The translations under genes and the position numbers were made by a program. Of a DNA stretch of 64,000 bases, positions 53,157 to 63,283 are shown piece by piece. Each line of letters begins with the position of its first letter. Positions within the stretch are counted from its first letter, which is position 1. Source of the DNA: Rhizobium sp. FKL33 (lineage in GTDB: Bacteria > Pseudomonadota > Alphaproteobacteria > Rhizobiales > Rhizobiaceae); NCBI RefSeq assembly GCF_005222915.1, contig NZ_STFX01000017.1, positions 1-64,000 on the forward strand, in the 5' to 3' direction. The notes below the pieces were generated by a model. The model was not told the origin of the DNA, made no database searches, and worked only from the letters and a program-made list of their open reading frames with translations.

Positions 53157-53259
53157 ACCGAAGCCGCATTTCCGGCGCGACTGTTGCGCCTGACCCGTTC
53201 GGCAGGAGCAAGAAAAGTCGATTTCATCACGTGTTATTCGCATTCGCGGCTTCGAAAGC

Positions 53260-53284
53260 GGAACAGCTTCGAAAGATCGGCGTT
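53260..53284 (+). promoter_or_regulatory. EcfG-type general stress promoter
   Basis: GGAAC-N16-CGTT occurs 31 bases before the DUF1003 gene, identical in spacing to the copy at 13939. Confidence 0.75.
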
Positions 53285-53315
53285 GTGGGTTCGCCAGGCA
53301 ATTGGAGCCCCGCGC

Positions 53316-53882
53316 ATGACCCAGCACATCGCCGCGACCCGAGCAGACGCCAGTTTTCCGAAAGGCGAGTTGCAAGACGACATGTCGGCCGTCCTCGATA
53401 GAAACATCGAAGCGCTCATCCGCAAGAAGGCGGACGACATTCGAAAGCAGTCGCAGGAAAGCCGCATCGCCGCAGCCATCAGCGCCTTTGCCGGCAGCAT
53501 GACATTCGTCTATCTGCATATCGCGATTTTCGGGGCGTGGATCCTCGTCAATCTCGGCTGGCTGCCCTTCATTCCACCCTTCGATCCCACATTCGTGGCG
53601 CTGGCGATGATCGCTTCGGTGGAGGCGATCTTCATATCCACCTTCGTCATGATCAATCAGAACCGGATGGCTGCGCTGGAGGACAAGCGCTCGGAACTCA
53701 GCCTGCAGATTTCGCTGCTGGCCGAACATGAGACGACGCGGCTGATCAGTATGGTCGAGGCGATTTCGCGCCATCTCGATGCGCCTGCCGCAGTCGCCGA
53801 CCACGAACTCGAAGATCTCAAGAAGAACATGCCGCCGGAACAGATCCTTGCCGAAATCGAAAAGAAGCAAGACCGAGACTGA
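53316..53882 (+). CDS. DUF1003 family membrane protein
   Basis: The 188-residue protein has two membrane spans (about 48-70 and 85-108) in the DUF1003 core FAGSMTFVYLHIAIFGAWILVN, FPFIPPFDP-like LPFIPPFDPTFVALAM, then SVEAIFISTFVMINQNRM, followed by a helical tail. The family function is unknown. The EcfG promoter upstream marks it as a general stress gene. TTGGAG precedes the ATG. Divergent from the SDR gene. Confidence 0.87.
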   Translation: MTQHIAATRADASFPKGELQDDMSAVLDRNIEALIRKKADDIRKQSQESRIAAAISAFAGSMTFVYLHIAIFGAWILVNLGWLPFIPPFDPTFVALAMIASVEAIFISTFVMINQNRMAALEDKRSELSLQISLLAEHETTRLISMVEAISRHLDAPAAVADHELEDLKKNMPPEQILAEIEKKQDRD

Positions 53883-54071
53883 TGCGGGCGACTTCAGGAC
53901 TGCGTCCCAATCCGGTCCGGTCCGGGAGGATGACGAGATGGATCGATCGCATCCATCGCTGTTGTTGATAAAATATTTTGCATTTGCTCAGAAATTCGGC
54001 GGAATTCTCCGCTCCCTTTCTGTCCTGCGCATGCGAAAACACTGCTGCAACGCAATATTCTGGAGTGTGAG

Positions 54072-54845
54072 ATGAACTGGTTGAAAACAATCGCCGCCGC
54101 GGCCCTTCTGCAGGCTGGCCTTTTCGCGGGCGCGCAGGCCGGGGAGAATCTCGACGCCGTGAAATCCGCAGGTGTGCTCCGCATCGGCACCGAAGGCACC
54201 TATGCGCCCTTCACCTTCCATGACGCCAGCGGCAAGCTCGTTGGCTTCGACGTGGAAATCGGCCAGGCCATCGCCGCCAAACTCGGCGTGAAAGCCGAAT
54301 TCGTCGAAGGCAAGTGGGACGGCCTGATCGCCGGCCTCGACGCCAACCGTTACGACGCCGTGATCAACCAGGTCGGCATCACCGAAGCCCGCAAGCAGAA
54401 ATATGATTTCTCCGAGCCCTATATCGCCTCCAAGGCGGTGCTGATCGTCAAGCAGGGCAATGACGAGATCAAGGGTTTCACCGATCTCAAGGGCAAGACG
54501 TCGGCCCAGTCGCTGTCCTCCAATTTCGGCAAGATCGCCGAGCAGAACGGCGCCGAACTCGTCGGCACCGACGGCTTCGACCAGTCGATCCAGCTCGTGC
54601 TGACCGGCCGCGCCGACGCCACCATCAATGACAGCCTGTCCTTCCTCGATTTCAAGAAGCACAAGCCGGATGCGCCTGTCGCCGTGGTCGCCGAACAGAA
54701 GGACGCCGATTATTCGGGCGTGATCATCCGCAAGGGCGAGCCGGAACTGCTGGCCGCGATCAACAAGGCGCTCACCGACATCAAGGCCGACGGAACCTAT
54801 CAGAAGATTTCCGACACCTATTTCGGTCAGGACGTCTCCAAGTAA
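54072..54845 (+). CDS. amino acid ABC transporter binding protein, cystine-type
   Basis: The 257-residue periplasmic protein has a signal peptide (about 1-23, ending AQA) and the SBP_bac_3 fold: GVLRIGTEGTYAPFTFHDASGKLVGFDVEIG and VINQVGITEARKQKYDFSEPY. The pattern GTEGTYAPF...GKWDGLIAGLDANRYDAVINQV closely resembles the E. coli cystine-binding protein FliY/TcyJ. Cystine specificity is an inference. TGGAG precedes the ATG. Permease and ATPase genes follow. Confidence 0.9.
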   Translation: MNWLKTIAAAALLQAGLFAGAQAGENLDAVKSAGVLRIGTEGTYAPFTFHDASGKLVGFDVEIGQAIAAKLGVKAEFVEGKWDGLIAGLDANRYDAVINQVGITEARKQKYDFSEPYIASKAVLIVKQGNDEIKGFTDLKGKTSAQSLSSNFGKIAEQNGAELVGTDGFDQSIQLVLTGRADATINDSLSFLDFKKHKPDAPVAVVAEQKDADYSGVIIRKGEPELLAAINKALTDIKADGTYQKISDTYFGQDVSK

Positions 54846-54930
54846 TCGTCTCCCAGACGATGTGATCTGATCAACGCATGCGCAAGCGCCCGGCGATCTC
54901 CGTCGGGCGCTGTTTCACGAGGATAAGACC

Positions 54931-55611
54931 GTGCCGCATTGGCTGCAATTGATGGCGGATTCGCTGCCGACCCTGCTTTGGGCGGGGTTGATCTTCACCA
55001 TTCCGCTCACTTTGCTTTCCTTCACATTCGGAATGGCGCTCGGTCTTGCGACGGCGGTGGGGCGCCTGTTCGGCCCGGCGCCGGTGCGCGCCATCGCCCG
55101 CTTCTATGTCTGGATCATCCGGGGAACGCCGCTTCTGGTGCAGCTCTTCGTGATCTTTTACGGCCTGCCGAGAATCGGCATCCTGCTCGACGCCTTTCCG
55201 GCGGCGCTGATCGGCTTCACGCTCAATATCGGCGCCTATAGTTCCGAAATCATCCGCGCCGCCATCTCCTCGGTCCCCAAAGGACAGTGGGAAGCCGCCT
55301 ATTCCATTGGCATGAACTGGCGCCAGGCGATGACCCGCACCATCCTGCCGCAGGCGTCCCGCGTCGCGGTGCCGCCGCTGTCCAACACCTTCATTTCGCT
55401 GGTCAAGGACACCTCGCTCGCCGCCGCCATCACCGTGCCCGAACTGTTTCAGGCCGCCCAGCGCATCGTCGCCACGACTTACGAGCCGCTGATCCTCTAT
55501 ATCGAGGCGGCGCTGATCTATCTCGTGTTGAGCTCAGTGCTGTCAGCGCTGCAGGCCCGGCTGGAAACACGCTTCGCCCGCTATGGCGGCATGATGGAGG
55601 CTCAGCGATGA
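54931..55611 (+). CDS. amino acid ABC transporter permease
   Basis: The 226-residue HisM/YecS-type permease has about five spans, with FYVWIIRGTPLLVQLFVIFYGLP (signature of polar amino acid permeases) and the EAA loop GQWEAAYSIGMNWRQAMTRTILPQA. It starts at GTG behind ACGAGGATA. It forms one unit with the binding protein and the ATPase, overlapping the latter by four bases. Confidence 0.92.
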   Translation: MPHWLQLMADSLPTLLWAGLIFTIPLTLLSFTFGMALGLATAVGRLFGPAPVRAIARFYVWIIRGTPLLVQLFVIFYGLPRIGILLDAFPAALIGFTLNIGAYSSEIIRAAISSVPKGQWEAAYSIGMNWRQAMTRTILPQASRVAVPPLSNTFISLVKDTSLAAAITVPELFQAAQRIVATTYEPLILYIEAALIYLVLSSVLSALQARLETRFARYGGMMEAQR

Positions 55612-56369
55612 TCGAACTCCGCAATATCGAAAAACGCTTCGGCGACGCCGTGATCCTCAAAAATGTCAGCATCAGCGCGCCCGAAAGCGGGGTGACCGCG
55701 CTGATCGGTCCTTCGGGCGGCGGCAAGAGCACGCTGTTGCGGTCGATCAATCTCCTCGAACAGCCGACATCGGGCGTGGTGCGCATCGGCGCCGATGAAA
55801 TCACCTTCTCGCAGGACAAGCGTCCCGGCTGGGCTGAAATCCAGAAAATCCGCCGACAGACCGGCATGGTGTTTCAGAATTTCCAGCTCTTCCCGCATCG
55901 CACGGCGATCGAAAATGTCATGGAAAGCCTGCTGACGGTGCTGAAATGGCCCAAGGATAAGGCCCGCGCCCGCGCCGTTGAACTGCTGGCCAAGGTTGGC
56001 ATGGCGGCCAAGGCCGATGCCTGGCCCGCCACGCTTTCGGGCGGCCAGCAGCAACGCGTCGCCATCGCCCGCGCGCTTGCGCCCTCGCCGAAGGTGCTGC
56101 TCTGCGACGAGCCGACCTCGGCGCTCGATCCAGAACTCGCCGCCGAAGTGGTGGATGTGCTGGGTCAGCTCGCCAGGGAAGGCACGACCATGGTCATGGC
56201 CACCCATGATCTTCGCCTCGCCTCCAAGATCGCCGACAAGGTGGTGTTCCTGGAAGCGGGCAATGTGGTGGAGACCGGCCCCGCCCGCACGATCTTTGAT
56301 GCGCCTGCCCACGAGCGCACCAAACGCTTCGTCTCCGCCATCATCGGCGGCGGTGACTATTCGATCTGA
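55608..56369 (+). CDS. amino acid ABC transporter ATPase
   Basis: The 253-residue ATPase has Walker A GPSGGGKSTLLR, Q loop VFQNFQLFPHRTAIENV, signature [15 protein letters not shown], Walker B VLLCDEPTSALDP and switch His in MVMATHDLRLA. It matches the polar amino acid (GlnQ/YecC) family. The ATG overlaps the permease stop (ATGA). No transcriptional regulator adjoins the operon. Confidence 0.94.
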   Translation: MIELRNIEKRFGDAVILKNVSISAPESGVTALIGPSGGGKSTLLRSINLLEQPTSGVVRIGADEITFSQDKRPGWAEIQKIRRQTGMVFQNFQLFPHRTAIENVMESLLTVLKWPKDKARARAVELLAKVGMAAKADAWPATLSGGQQQRVAIARALAPSPKVLLCDEPTSALDPELAAEVVDVLGQLAREGTTMVMATHDLRLASKIADKVVFLEAGNVVETGPARTIFDAPAHERTKRFVSAIIGGGDYSI

Positions 56370-56381
56370 CGGCGGTTTATC

Positions 56382-57596
56382 TCAGACCTCGCGGCAGAGC
56401 CTGATGATGATGGGCACAGCCGCCGCGGCGATCGCGGTGGCCAGTCCGAAATAGACCGTATAGCCGAGACCTTCGGCGATTTGTCCCGCCGCGACGCCGC
56501 CGATGATGCTGAGGCCGGAATCCATGCATTGGAACAAAGTGAAATCGACGCCCGCCTGGCGGGGATCCGACCAGCGCATGAACAGCGCGTAAAGCGCAGT
56601 GAAGCCGAGCGCCAGCATGGCCGACGAGCTGAGCAACGCAGCGCCGACCATCAGCCAGCGCGGAATGATGGCGGGGTCGCTCGCGGCGATGGTGAACAGG
56701 CTAAACGCGACGATCTGAAATCCAAGGCTGATCAGCAATGCGGCGCGGGCGCCCATGAGGCGGATCACCACGCCGCCGATCAGCGCGCCTGCTGCGCCCA
56801 GAAACAGCGAGCCCATGCCGTTGATCAGGCCGATATCCGACAGGCTGAAGCCGAGATCGACGAGAAATGGCGACAGCATTTGCAGGCCGAGCTTCTGGGC
56901 GGCGACATAGACGGCTGAGACGATCAGGCCCTTGCGGATCTCCGGCCGGGCGAGCGCTGCGCGGATCGATGGCGTGTGGGACCGCGCGCCTGACTGCGCA
57001 AGCCCACGGGTGATCAGGAAGAAGGGCAGGCCGAACAGCGCAAGCGATGCGGACATGGCGACAAGCGCGCCGCGCCAGTCGATGACGTCGACCAGCACCA
57101 GAAACAGGCCGCCGCCGATCGCCGCGCCGAGATAGGCCCCGCCGACCTGGGCGGTGTTGCCCCAGGCGTGATCGGCCTCGCGGAGATTTTCGACCGCGAA
57201 ACCGTCGCAGGCGATATCGACCGTGGCGGCCGCGAAAGCGGTCAGGGCGAAGGCGGCGATGGTGACGGGCGAGAGAACGGGGCCCGCAAAGGCGACTGCC
57301 AGGAGAGCGACGATCGAGATCAGGCCGCCGATCAGGATGATCGAGCCCGAACGATTGCGACCGGAGGCGGGCAGGCGGAAGCGTTCGATCGCCGGCGACC
57401 ACAGGAATTTCAGCGCCCAGGGCAGGGCGATCAGCGACAAAAGCCCGATCTGGTCGAGGCTTGCGCCCCGGTCGCGCATCACCGCCGGCAGGCCGGTCCA
57501 GGTCACGCCGCCGATGACGCTCTGGCTGATATAGAGACCCCCGATCGCCGTGGTGACGGCGACCGGGGAGAGTTTTGGCTTCAGGCTCGCGCCCAT
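56382..57596 (-). CDS. MFS permease, RhtX/FptX-like siderophore transporter
   Basis: The 404-residue protein has about 12 spans and AmpG-like features: [49 protein letters not shown], the segment typical of AmpG and RhtX/FptX. RhtX imports rhizobactin 1021 and FptX imports pyochelin across the inner membrane in one step. It overlaps the TonB receptor stop codon by one base (TGATG), so the pair should form an outer-plus-inner-membrane route for one siderophore. Which siderophore is unknown. Confidence 0.85.
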   Translation of the reverse strand: MGASLKPKLSPVAVTTAIGGLYISQSVIGGVTWTGLPAVMRDRGASLDQIGLLSLIALPWALKFLWSPAIERFRLPASGRNRSGSIILIGGLISIVALLAVAFAGPVLSPVTIAAFALTAFAAATVDIACDGFAVENLREADHAWGNTAQVGGAYLGAAIGGGLFLVLVDVIDWRGALVAMSASLALFGLPFFLITRGLAQSGARSHTPSIRAALARPEIRKGLIVSAVYVAAQKLGLQMLSPFLVDLGFSLSDIGLINGMGSLFLGAAGALIGGVVIRLMGARAALLISLGFQIVAFSLFTIAASDPAIIPRWLMVGAALLSSSAMLALGFTALYALFMRWSDPRQAGVDFTLFQCMDSGLSIIGGVAAGQIAEGLGYTVYFGLATAIAAAAVPIIIRLCREV

Positions 57597-59695
57597 CAGA
57601 AGCGATACCGCAGCGAACCCATGATCGAGCGGCCTTCATCGCGGTAGCAATAGCCCGCCGAGCATGTCTGCTCGCGCTTGTTGAAGACGTTCTTGGCGTT
57701 GATCTGCAGGCTCAGGCCTTCCATCTTCTTGTCGATCGCCGCGAAATCATAGGAGACCGAAGCGTCGACCAGCGCGCGGGCGGAGTTCTTGAAGCTGTTG
57801 ATGTCGTCGCCATAGCTCTCGCCGATGAAGCGGACGCCGGCGCCGGCGCCAAAGCCCTTAAAGGTTCCGTCCTGGACCTTGTAGTTGCCCCACAGCGCGA
57901 AGATATGGTTCGGCGTCGCCGACAGCTCATTGCCGTCGGTGCCTTCGGCGCCGTCGACGATCTTCATGCGCAGATAGGTGTAGGAGGCGATCCAGCCAAA
58001 GCCGTTGTCGAGGCTGCCGTTTGCCTCGATTTCGAAGCCGCGCGAATTCAGGTCGAGCTGGCGCTGTTTGTTGACGCCGGTCGAGGCGTCGAACACCACG
58101 CCGTTGTCCTGGTCGATGTCGAACACCGAGGCGGTGACGACGGCGTTCATGTCGGGGATTTCCTGCTTAACGCCGATTTCTATCTGCTCGGCTTCGGTCG
58201 GCCGCGCCACCCGCTTTTCATCGCTCGTCACGTCGTCATAGACGAAGCCGATATTGGGCGAGAAGGAGGTCGAGTAATTGGCGTAGGGCGTCGTGCCCCA
58301 CTGGCTTTCATAGGAGAGGCCGACGCGCCAGGAGAAGGCGTCGTCCTTCTGGGTGGTCTTGACCGAAGACGCGTCCCAGCTGTCGGTGCTCACCCAGTCG
58401 TAGCGACCTGAGGCGAACAGCGTGAAGTCGTTCCACTTCAGCTGGTCGTGCACATAGGCGCCGACGCTGTCCATGTCCTGCTTGCCGGAAAAGGGCGCGC
58501 CGGCGGCCTCCATCGAGGCGGCGGAGGTGTAGTCGACGCCGCTATAGGCCGTGTAGGTCGCCCAGGAATAGTCGACGCCCACAAGCGCGGTGTGTTCGAC
58601 CGGTCCGGTGTCGAACTGGAACTCCGCCGAATTGTCGACGGTGAAGTTCTTCATATGCTCCTTGTAGAGGCCCCAATAACGGGCGAGATCGGTTCCCGAG
58701 GCGTAGTGGCCGCTATATTGCAGGTCGGCGTCGGACTCGTCATAGCGGAGGTTCTGCCTGAGAGTGACGACATCGCTCAGTCGGTGCTCGATCTCATAGC
58801 CGATGCGGCCCTGTTCCTGGTCGAAATCGTTCCAGTTCTTGTCGCCTTCATAGAGGTGCGACACCTGGCCATAGGAGGGGTTATAGAAGGCGGCGGTGCC
58901 GCCGACGCGGAACTTCGAATATTCGCCGAGCAGGGTGATCTTGGTGTCTTCGTTCGGCTTGAAGGTGATGGCGGGCGCCAGATAGAGCTTGTCGTCGGGG
59001 TAGAAGGGTAGCTCGGTATTGCTCAGCCGACCCATCGAGGTGAAGCGATAGAGCAGGTCCTCGTTGCCTGCGACTGGACCGGAGAGATCCATGCCGACCT
59101 GATAGCGGTCATGCGTGCCGACCTGGGCCTCGATTTCGCGGAATTCCTCGTCCTTGGGACGCTTAGTCACCACATTGACGATGCCGCCCGGACCGGAGAC
59201 GCCGTACAGCGAGGAGGCCGGACCCTTGAGGATCGTCACGCCTTCGATGCCATAGGGCTCGGTCTTGAACCAGGCGGAGGGGCCATTGTATTGGCGCAGC
59301 CCATCGCGGAACTGGCCATTGTAATAGGCCTGGAAGCCGCGCAGGAAGAAGGCGTCATAACGGCTGTCGGCGCCATAGCTGTTGGGATTGGCGCTGGCCG
59401 TATAGCCGAGCGCTTCATTGAGCGAGCGCGGCTTCTGGTCTTCGATCTGGTCCTGCGTCACGACCGAAATCGCCTGCGGGATCTGGATGAGCGGTGTGTC
59501 CACCTTCGAGCCGATGCGGTCTTCCTTGGCGACGTAGCCGTCCTGCACAAGGATGTCGTCGCTTTCGGATTCGATCACCAGCTTCTTGAGCTCTGTCGGC
59601 TGGCTGTCCTGCGCTGCCGCCCATTGCGGCGCGATCAGCGCGGCCCCGCTCATCAGCCAGATCGTGGTCGCTCGAATGGTGAAATGTCGCCCCAT
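57596..59695 (-). CDS. TonB-dependent siderophore receptor
   Basis: The 699-residue outer-membrane protein has a signal peptide (about 1-28, ending AAA), a TonB-box-like LKKLVIES near the mature start, a plug domain (about 60-165, with [15 protein letters not shown] and [28 protein letters not shown]), and a 22-strand barrel ending in aromatic F (GSLRYRF). The plug type fits the ferric siderophore receptor class (FhuA/FpvA). The ATG at MGRHFTIR was chosen behind AGGAG rather than the GTG nine bases upstream. An iron-responsive operator lies 43 bases upstream. Confidence 0.94.
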   Translation of the reverse strand: MGRHFTIRATTIWLMSGAALIAPQWAAAQDSQPTELKKLVIESESDDILVQDGYVAKEDRIGSKVDTPLIQIPQAISVVTQDQIEDQKPRSLNEALGYTASANPNSYGADSRYDAFFLRGFQAYYNGQFRDGLRQYNGPSAWFKTEPYGIEGVTILKGPASSLYGVSGPGGIVNVVTKRPKDEEFREIEAQVGTHDRYQVGMDLSGPVAGNEDLLYRFTSMGRLSNTELPFYPDDKLYLAPAITFKPNEDTKITLLGEYSKFRVGGTAAFYNPSYGQVSHLYEGDKNWNDFDQEQGRIGYEIEHRLSDVVTLRQNLRYDESDADLQYSGHYASGTDLARYWGLYKEHMKNFTVDNSAEFQFDTGPVEHTALVGVDYSWATYTAYSGVDYTSAASMEAAGAPFSGKQDMDSVGAYVHDQLKWNDFTLFASGRYDWVSTDSWDASSVKTTQKDDAFSWRVGLSYESQWGTTPYANYSTSFSPNIGFVYDDVTSDEKRVARPTEAEQIEIGVKQEIPDMNAVVTASVFDIDQDNGVVFDASTGVNKQRQLDLNSRGFEIEANGSLDNGFGWIASYTYLRMKIVDGAEGTDGNELSATPNHIFALWGNYKVQDGTFKGFGAGAGVRFIGESYGDDINSFKNSARALVDASVSYDFAAIDKKMEGLSLQINAKNVFNKREQTCSAGYCYRDEGRSIMGSLRYRF

Positions 59696-59737
59696 ATCCT
59701 TCACTCCTTAGTCATGTTTTGACTGATTTGCGAAAGA

Positions 59738-59752
59738 TGATGAAAACGATCA
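59738..59752 (-). promoter_or_regulatory. iron-responsive operator (IRO) upstream of the siderophore receptor
   Basis: TGA-TGAAAACGA-TCA matches TGA-N9-TCA, the IRO bound by RirA in rhizobia. Two more dyads flank it: AGTCA-N5-TGACT (59710-59724) and TCATGT-GA-ACATGA (59770-59783). RirA control is inferred. Confidence 0.6.
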
Positions 59753-59813
59753 ACTTATGGGCTCGATTTTCATGTGAACATGATCAAAATTGTCCGGAAT
59801 TTTGACATATTTG

Positions 59814-61184
59814 TCACGGTTTAAAATCAGCCCGCGCATTGTCCGGGACGTAATCGGTGCGGTTGATGCCATGTCTGGTCAGCTTGTCGTAAAAGGTCTT
59901 GCGGGGTATGCCGAGCGCCTCGATCGTGCAACGCACGTCGCCGCCATGGTCGATAAGCGCCTTTTTGATCTCTTCGGCTTCATACTGCTCCAGCCGCTCG
60001 GGCAGGCTGAGCGTCTGACGTAACGAAGCCGAAGCCGCGACGGATTGGTCCGTTTCGAGGCCCAGCACGAAACGCTCGGCGAAATGATGGAGTTCGCGCA
60101 CATTGCCCGGCCAGGACCGCGCCTTGAGATCGGCGGTCAGCCCGGCGGGACTATCCGGCGTCTGCCGCCCGAAACGCGCCGACGCCTTGGCGACGAAATG
60201 CGAAAACAACAGCGGAATGTCCTCTGCCCGTTCCCGAAGCGGCGGGATCGACAGCGTCACCACATTCAGCCGGTAATAGAGATCCTCGCGAAAATCCTTG
60301 CGGGCCGTGGGATCGCCGAGATCCACTTTCGCCGCCGCCACCACGCGCAGATCGACGGGCCTGACCTCGTTGACGCCGAGCGGCGAGATCTCCCGCATCT
60401 CCAGGACGCGCAGCATCTTCACCTGGGTGGCCAATGGCATGCTTTCGATTTCGTCGAGAAACAGCGTGCCGCCGCTCGAATATTCGATCCGGCCGACGCG
60501 ACGTTTTTGCGCGCCGGTGAAGGCGCCCTGTTCATGGCCGAACAATTCGCTTTCGATCACGCTTTCCGGCAGCGCGCCGCAATTGAGCGCCACGAACTGG
60601 CCGCGACGGCGCTTGCTCCAGCGATGCAGCAGGCTCGCCACGACTTCCTTGCCGCTGCCGGTTTCGCCCCGCACCAGCACGTCGACATCGGTGTCGGCGA
60701 TCTGGCGGATCGTGCCGCGCAGCCGCTCCATGGCCGGCGTCTGGCCGATCAGAGGGAGGTCGTCGGCGCTTTCCTCGAGACTGCGGCGCAGCGCCCGATT
60801 CTCCAGAATGAGCGCGCGCTTTTCCAGCGCCCGCATCAGGCTCTGCACCAGCCTGTCGGCCGCAAAAGGCTTGGCGATGAAATCGTAGACGCCGTTCTGC
60901 AGCGCCGCCACCGCCATGGGGATGTCGCCATGGCCGGTCATCAGGATCACCGGCAGATCGACATCGCGCGCCTTGATCGCGGCGTGCAGTTGCAGCCCGT
61001 CCATGCCCGGCATGCGGATGTCGCTGACCACCACGCCGGCGAAATCCTGCGTGATCGCCGCCAGCGCCGGCGCGGCCGCGCCAAACGCCATGACGTCGAG
61101 GCCAGCGAGTTCAAGCGTTTGCGTGAGCGCCGCTCTGAGATCGGCGTCGTCATCGCACAGGATCACGGAGCGGGTTGAGGTCAT
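59814..61184 (-). CDS. dctD: C4-dicarboxylate response regulator DctD
   Basis: The 456-residue NtrC-type activator has a receiver domain (Asp in [13 protein letters not shown], Lys in [11 protein letters not shown]), a sigma-54 AAA+ domain with [31 protein letters not shown] (GAFTGA loop contacting sigma-54) and FLDEIE, and a Fis-type HTH at the C terminus ([25 protein letters not shown]). Together these fit DctD. Overlaps dctB by ATGA. Targets are the two activator sites and sigma-54 promoter of dctA. Confidence 0.95.
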   Translation of the reverse strand: MTSTRSVILCDDDADLRAALTQTLELAGLDVMAFGAAAPALAAITQDFAGVVVSDIRMPGMDGLQLHAAIKARDVDLPVILMTGHGDIPMAVAALQNGVYDFIAKPFAADRLVQSLMRALEKRALILENRALRRSLEESADDLPLIGQTPAMERLRGTIRQIADTDVDVLVRGETGSGKEVVASLLHRWSKRRRGQFVALNCGALPESVIESELFGHEQGAFTGAQKRRVGRIEYSSGGTLFLDEIESMPLATQVKMLRVLEMREISPLGVNEVRPVDLRVVAAAKVDLGDPTARKDFREDLYYRLNVVTLSIPPLRERAEDIPLLFSHFVAKASARFGRQTPDSPAGLTADLKARSWPGNVRELHHFAERFVLGLETDQSVAASASLRQTLSLPERLEQYEAEEIKKALIDHGGDVRCTIEALGIPRKTFYDKLTRHGINRTDYVPDNARADFKP

Positions 61185-63037
61185 GCCTGATCCTTTGACA
61201 GGTGAATGGTGAAGCAGCTTCCCGCCGGGCCGGTTTCGACCGAAATCTCGCCGCTATAGTCGGCGAGGATTTCCTTGGAAATCACCAGCCCCAGGCCCAG
61301 TCCGCGCGGTTTCGAGGTGTTGAACGGCGTAAACAGCTGTTCGAGAATGTCGGGCGCGACGCCCGGCCCGTTATCCGCCACCAGAACGGCGACGCGTTCG
61401 CCGCGATCTTCCGCCCGCACGCTGACGCGCGGCGCCGGCGTATGTTCGATGGCTTCGAGCGCATTCTGCATCAGGTTGATCAGCACTTGTTCGAGCCGGA
61501 TGCGGTCGACCTTGAGGCGGATGTCGGGCTCCGGCTTTTCGAGGATCAGTGCGTCGAGCCGATGGGAAAACCGGCTCTTGAGCAGCATCAGCGCGCCCTC
61601 CATTGCCTCGCCGAGGCTAACGGCGGCAGCCGGTCCGCGTCCCTTGCGCGCCAAAGCCTTGAGGTCTTCGGTGATGGCGCCGATCCGTTCCGTCAGGCCG
61701 GCGATCGCCTCCATATTGCCGCTGGCCTTGTCGAGGCTGCCGCGATCGAGAAACACGCGGGCATTGTCGGCATAGGCGCGGATGGTCGCGACCGGCTGGT
61801 TGATTTCATGCGCCACCCCGGCGGCCACTTGGCCGAGGATCGCCAGCCGGTTTGCCGCCACCAGATCCTGCTGCACCACCTGCAGCCGCTTTTCGGTGTC
61901 GTGGTGATCGGCGATCTCGGCCTCCAGCCGGTCGCGCGCCAGCGTGAGGTCGCGGGTGCGGGCCTCGACCCGGGCTTCGAGCGCCGCGCGTTGCGCCTGC
62001 GCGGCAGCGAGCCGCGCCGCCGCTCGGCGGCGTCGTTCGAAGAAAATCCCGGTGAGCGCGATCAGCGGCGCAAACAGCGCGAAGGCCGCCAGCATGTTCT
62101 GCCGCGCCGCCGCCGGCACGGGATCGGTGGAGACCAGATATTCCAGCACCCAGGGCGTCGTCGGCGCCTGGGCGCGGAGCCTGAGATAGGAGCTCTCCCG
62201 CCCGTCCGGCAAGGCGACGCGGATTTCAGCGGCGTCGCCGGTGATACGGTCGTCCTTGCGGAAGGGCAGGGGCGTCAGCGGCGCGTCGCCGAATTGCAGG
62301 CTCTCGCGAATGGCGGCGATCCGGTCTCCGGGCAGCGTCGTCATGGTTCGGAAACGCCAGTCGGGAACCGTGGTGATCAGCGCCACGCCGCGACCGTCGA
62401 CCACCAGCGCCGGCCGTCCACTGTCGCGCCAGTCGGCTTCCAGCCGGTCGAACTCCATCTTCACCACCACCACGCCCAGCGACCGTCCGGCTCCGTCGAT
62501 GCGGCGGGAAATATAGAGGCCGGGCCGGCGCGACACATTGCCGAGCGCGAATTGCTCGGCGACGCCCGTCGACATGGCGCTGCGGAAATAGTCGCGGAAT
62601 CCGTAATTGCTGCCGACGAAGGAATCCGGTTGCCGCCAGTTGCTCGACGCTACGGTCTGGCCCGAATGCGCGATCACGTAGATCACCGACACCTGGCTGC
62701 CGCCCACCAGGCTTTCGAGCTTGCGGTTGACGCGGTCGATCCCTTGCGGTTCGGGCGCTGCGAGCATGTCGCGGATCTCGCGATCCTGCGAGAGCACCAG
62801 CGGCAATGCGCGCGGCCGCTCGAGCACCGCCCGCAACAACGCCACCTTGAGATTGGCTTCGGTCACGCCCTGGCGCTTGAGATCCTGCGTCGCGGTGACC
62901 CGGCCATAGACGCCCGCAGCATAGATCACCGCGATCAGGGCGAGGACGCCGGTGATGGCGAACAGGCTCAGCGCCCGCCGCGCGGATCGCGCCTCGGCCA
63001 TCGACTGATCATGTCCGTCTCTATCCCTCTCGATCAT
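61181..63037 (-). CDS. dctB: C4-dicarboxylate sensor kinase DctB
   Basis: The 618-residue kinase has two spans (about 22-44 and 320-342) enclosing a dCache periplasmic sensor with [37 protein letters not shown], the typical DctB dicarboxylate-binding segment. A coiled coil follows, then the H-box [25 protein letters not shown] and HATPase boxes ([34 protein letters not shown]). The ATG at 63037 lacks a clear ribosome-binding site; one at 63001 is an alternative. Divergent from dctA. Confidence 0.94.
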   Translation of the reverse strand: MIERDRDGHDQSMAEARSARRALSLFAITGVLALIAVIYAAGVYGRVTATQDLKRQGVTEANLKVALLRAVLERPRALPLVLSQDREIRDMLAAPEPQGIDRVNRKLESLVGGSQVSVIYVIAHSGQTVASSNWRQPDSFVGSNYGFRDYFRSAMSTGVAEQFALGNVSRRPGLYISRRIDGAGRSLGVVVVKMEFDRLEADWRDSGRPALVVDGRGVALITTVPDWRFRTMTTLPGDRIAAIRESLQFGDAPLTPLPFRKDDRITGDAAEIRVALPDGRESSYLRLRAQAPTTPWVLEYLVSTDPVPAAARQNMLAAFALFAPLIALTGIFFERRRRAAARLAAAQAQRAALEARVEARTRDLTLARDRLEAEIADHHDTEKRLQVVQQDLVAANRLAILGQVAAGVAHEINQPVATIRAYADNARVFLDRGSLDKASGNMEAIAGLTERIGAITEDLKALARKGRGPAAAVSLGEAMEGALMLLKSRFSHRLDALILEKPEPDIRLKVDRIRLEQVLINLMQNALEAIEHTPAPRVSVRAEDRGERVAVLVADNGPGVAPDILEQLFTPFNTSKPRGLGLGLVISKEILADYSGEISVETGPAGSCFTIHLSKDQA

Positions 63038-63045
63038 CCAGTTAT

Positions 63046-63096
63046 TGTGCGTAAATCCGCACGAATATCAAGGATCTATGTGTGAAAATCCGCATG
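63046..63096 (+). promoter_or_regulatory. two tandem DctD activator sites (UAS) upstream of dctA
   Basis: TGTGCG-TAAATC-CGCACG (63046-63063) and TGTGTG-AAAATC-CGCATG (63079-63096) are dyads with identical 6-base spacer layout, centred 33 bases apart (three helical turns). They lie 75-125 bases before the sigma-54 promoter, the geometry known from rhizobial dctA. Confidence 0.75.
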
Positions 63097-63170
63097 AGGC
63101 GATGGCCGATCCTGGGGAAGGTGTCTGCAATAGTGAATTAAAACAATGATGTAGTCCAATTCACGCATCT

Positions 63171-63186
63171 TGGCACGCCCCTTGCA
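63171..63186 (+). promoter_or_regulatory. sigma-54 promoter of dctA
   Basis: TGGCACG-CCCC-TTGCA matches the -24/-12 consensus TGGCACG-N4-TTGCW at every defined position. It lies 98 bases upstream of the dctA start. Confidence 0.93.
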
Positions 63187-63283
63187 ATTCCTCTGGCGGA
63201 CGCCCGGAAAGGCCGTCGACCCGTTAACGTCTCTGCCCCGGGAGGCCGCTCGAAGCGGTTGGGGCGCGCTGGAGGATACGCAC

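Noticed and set aside
61202-63085. 627-codon plus-strand frame opposite dctB
   Set aside because: It mirrors dctB codon by codon and has no domain features.
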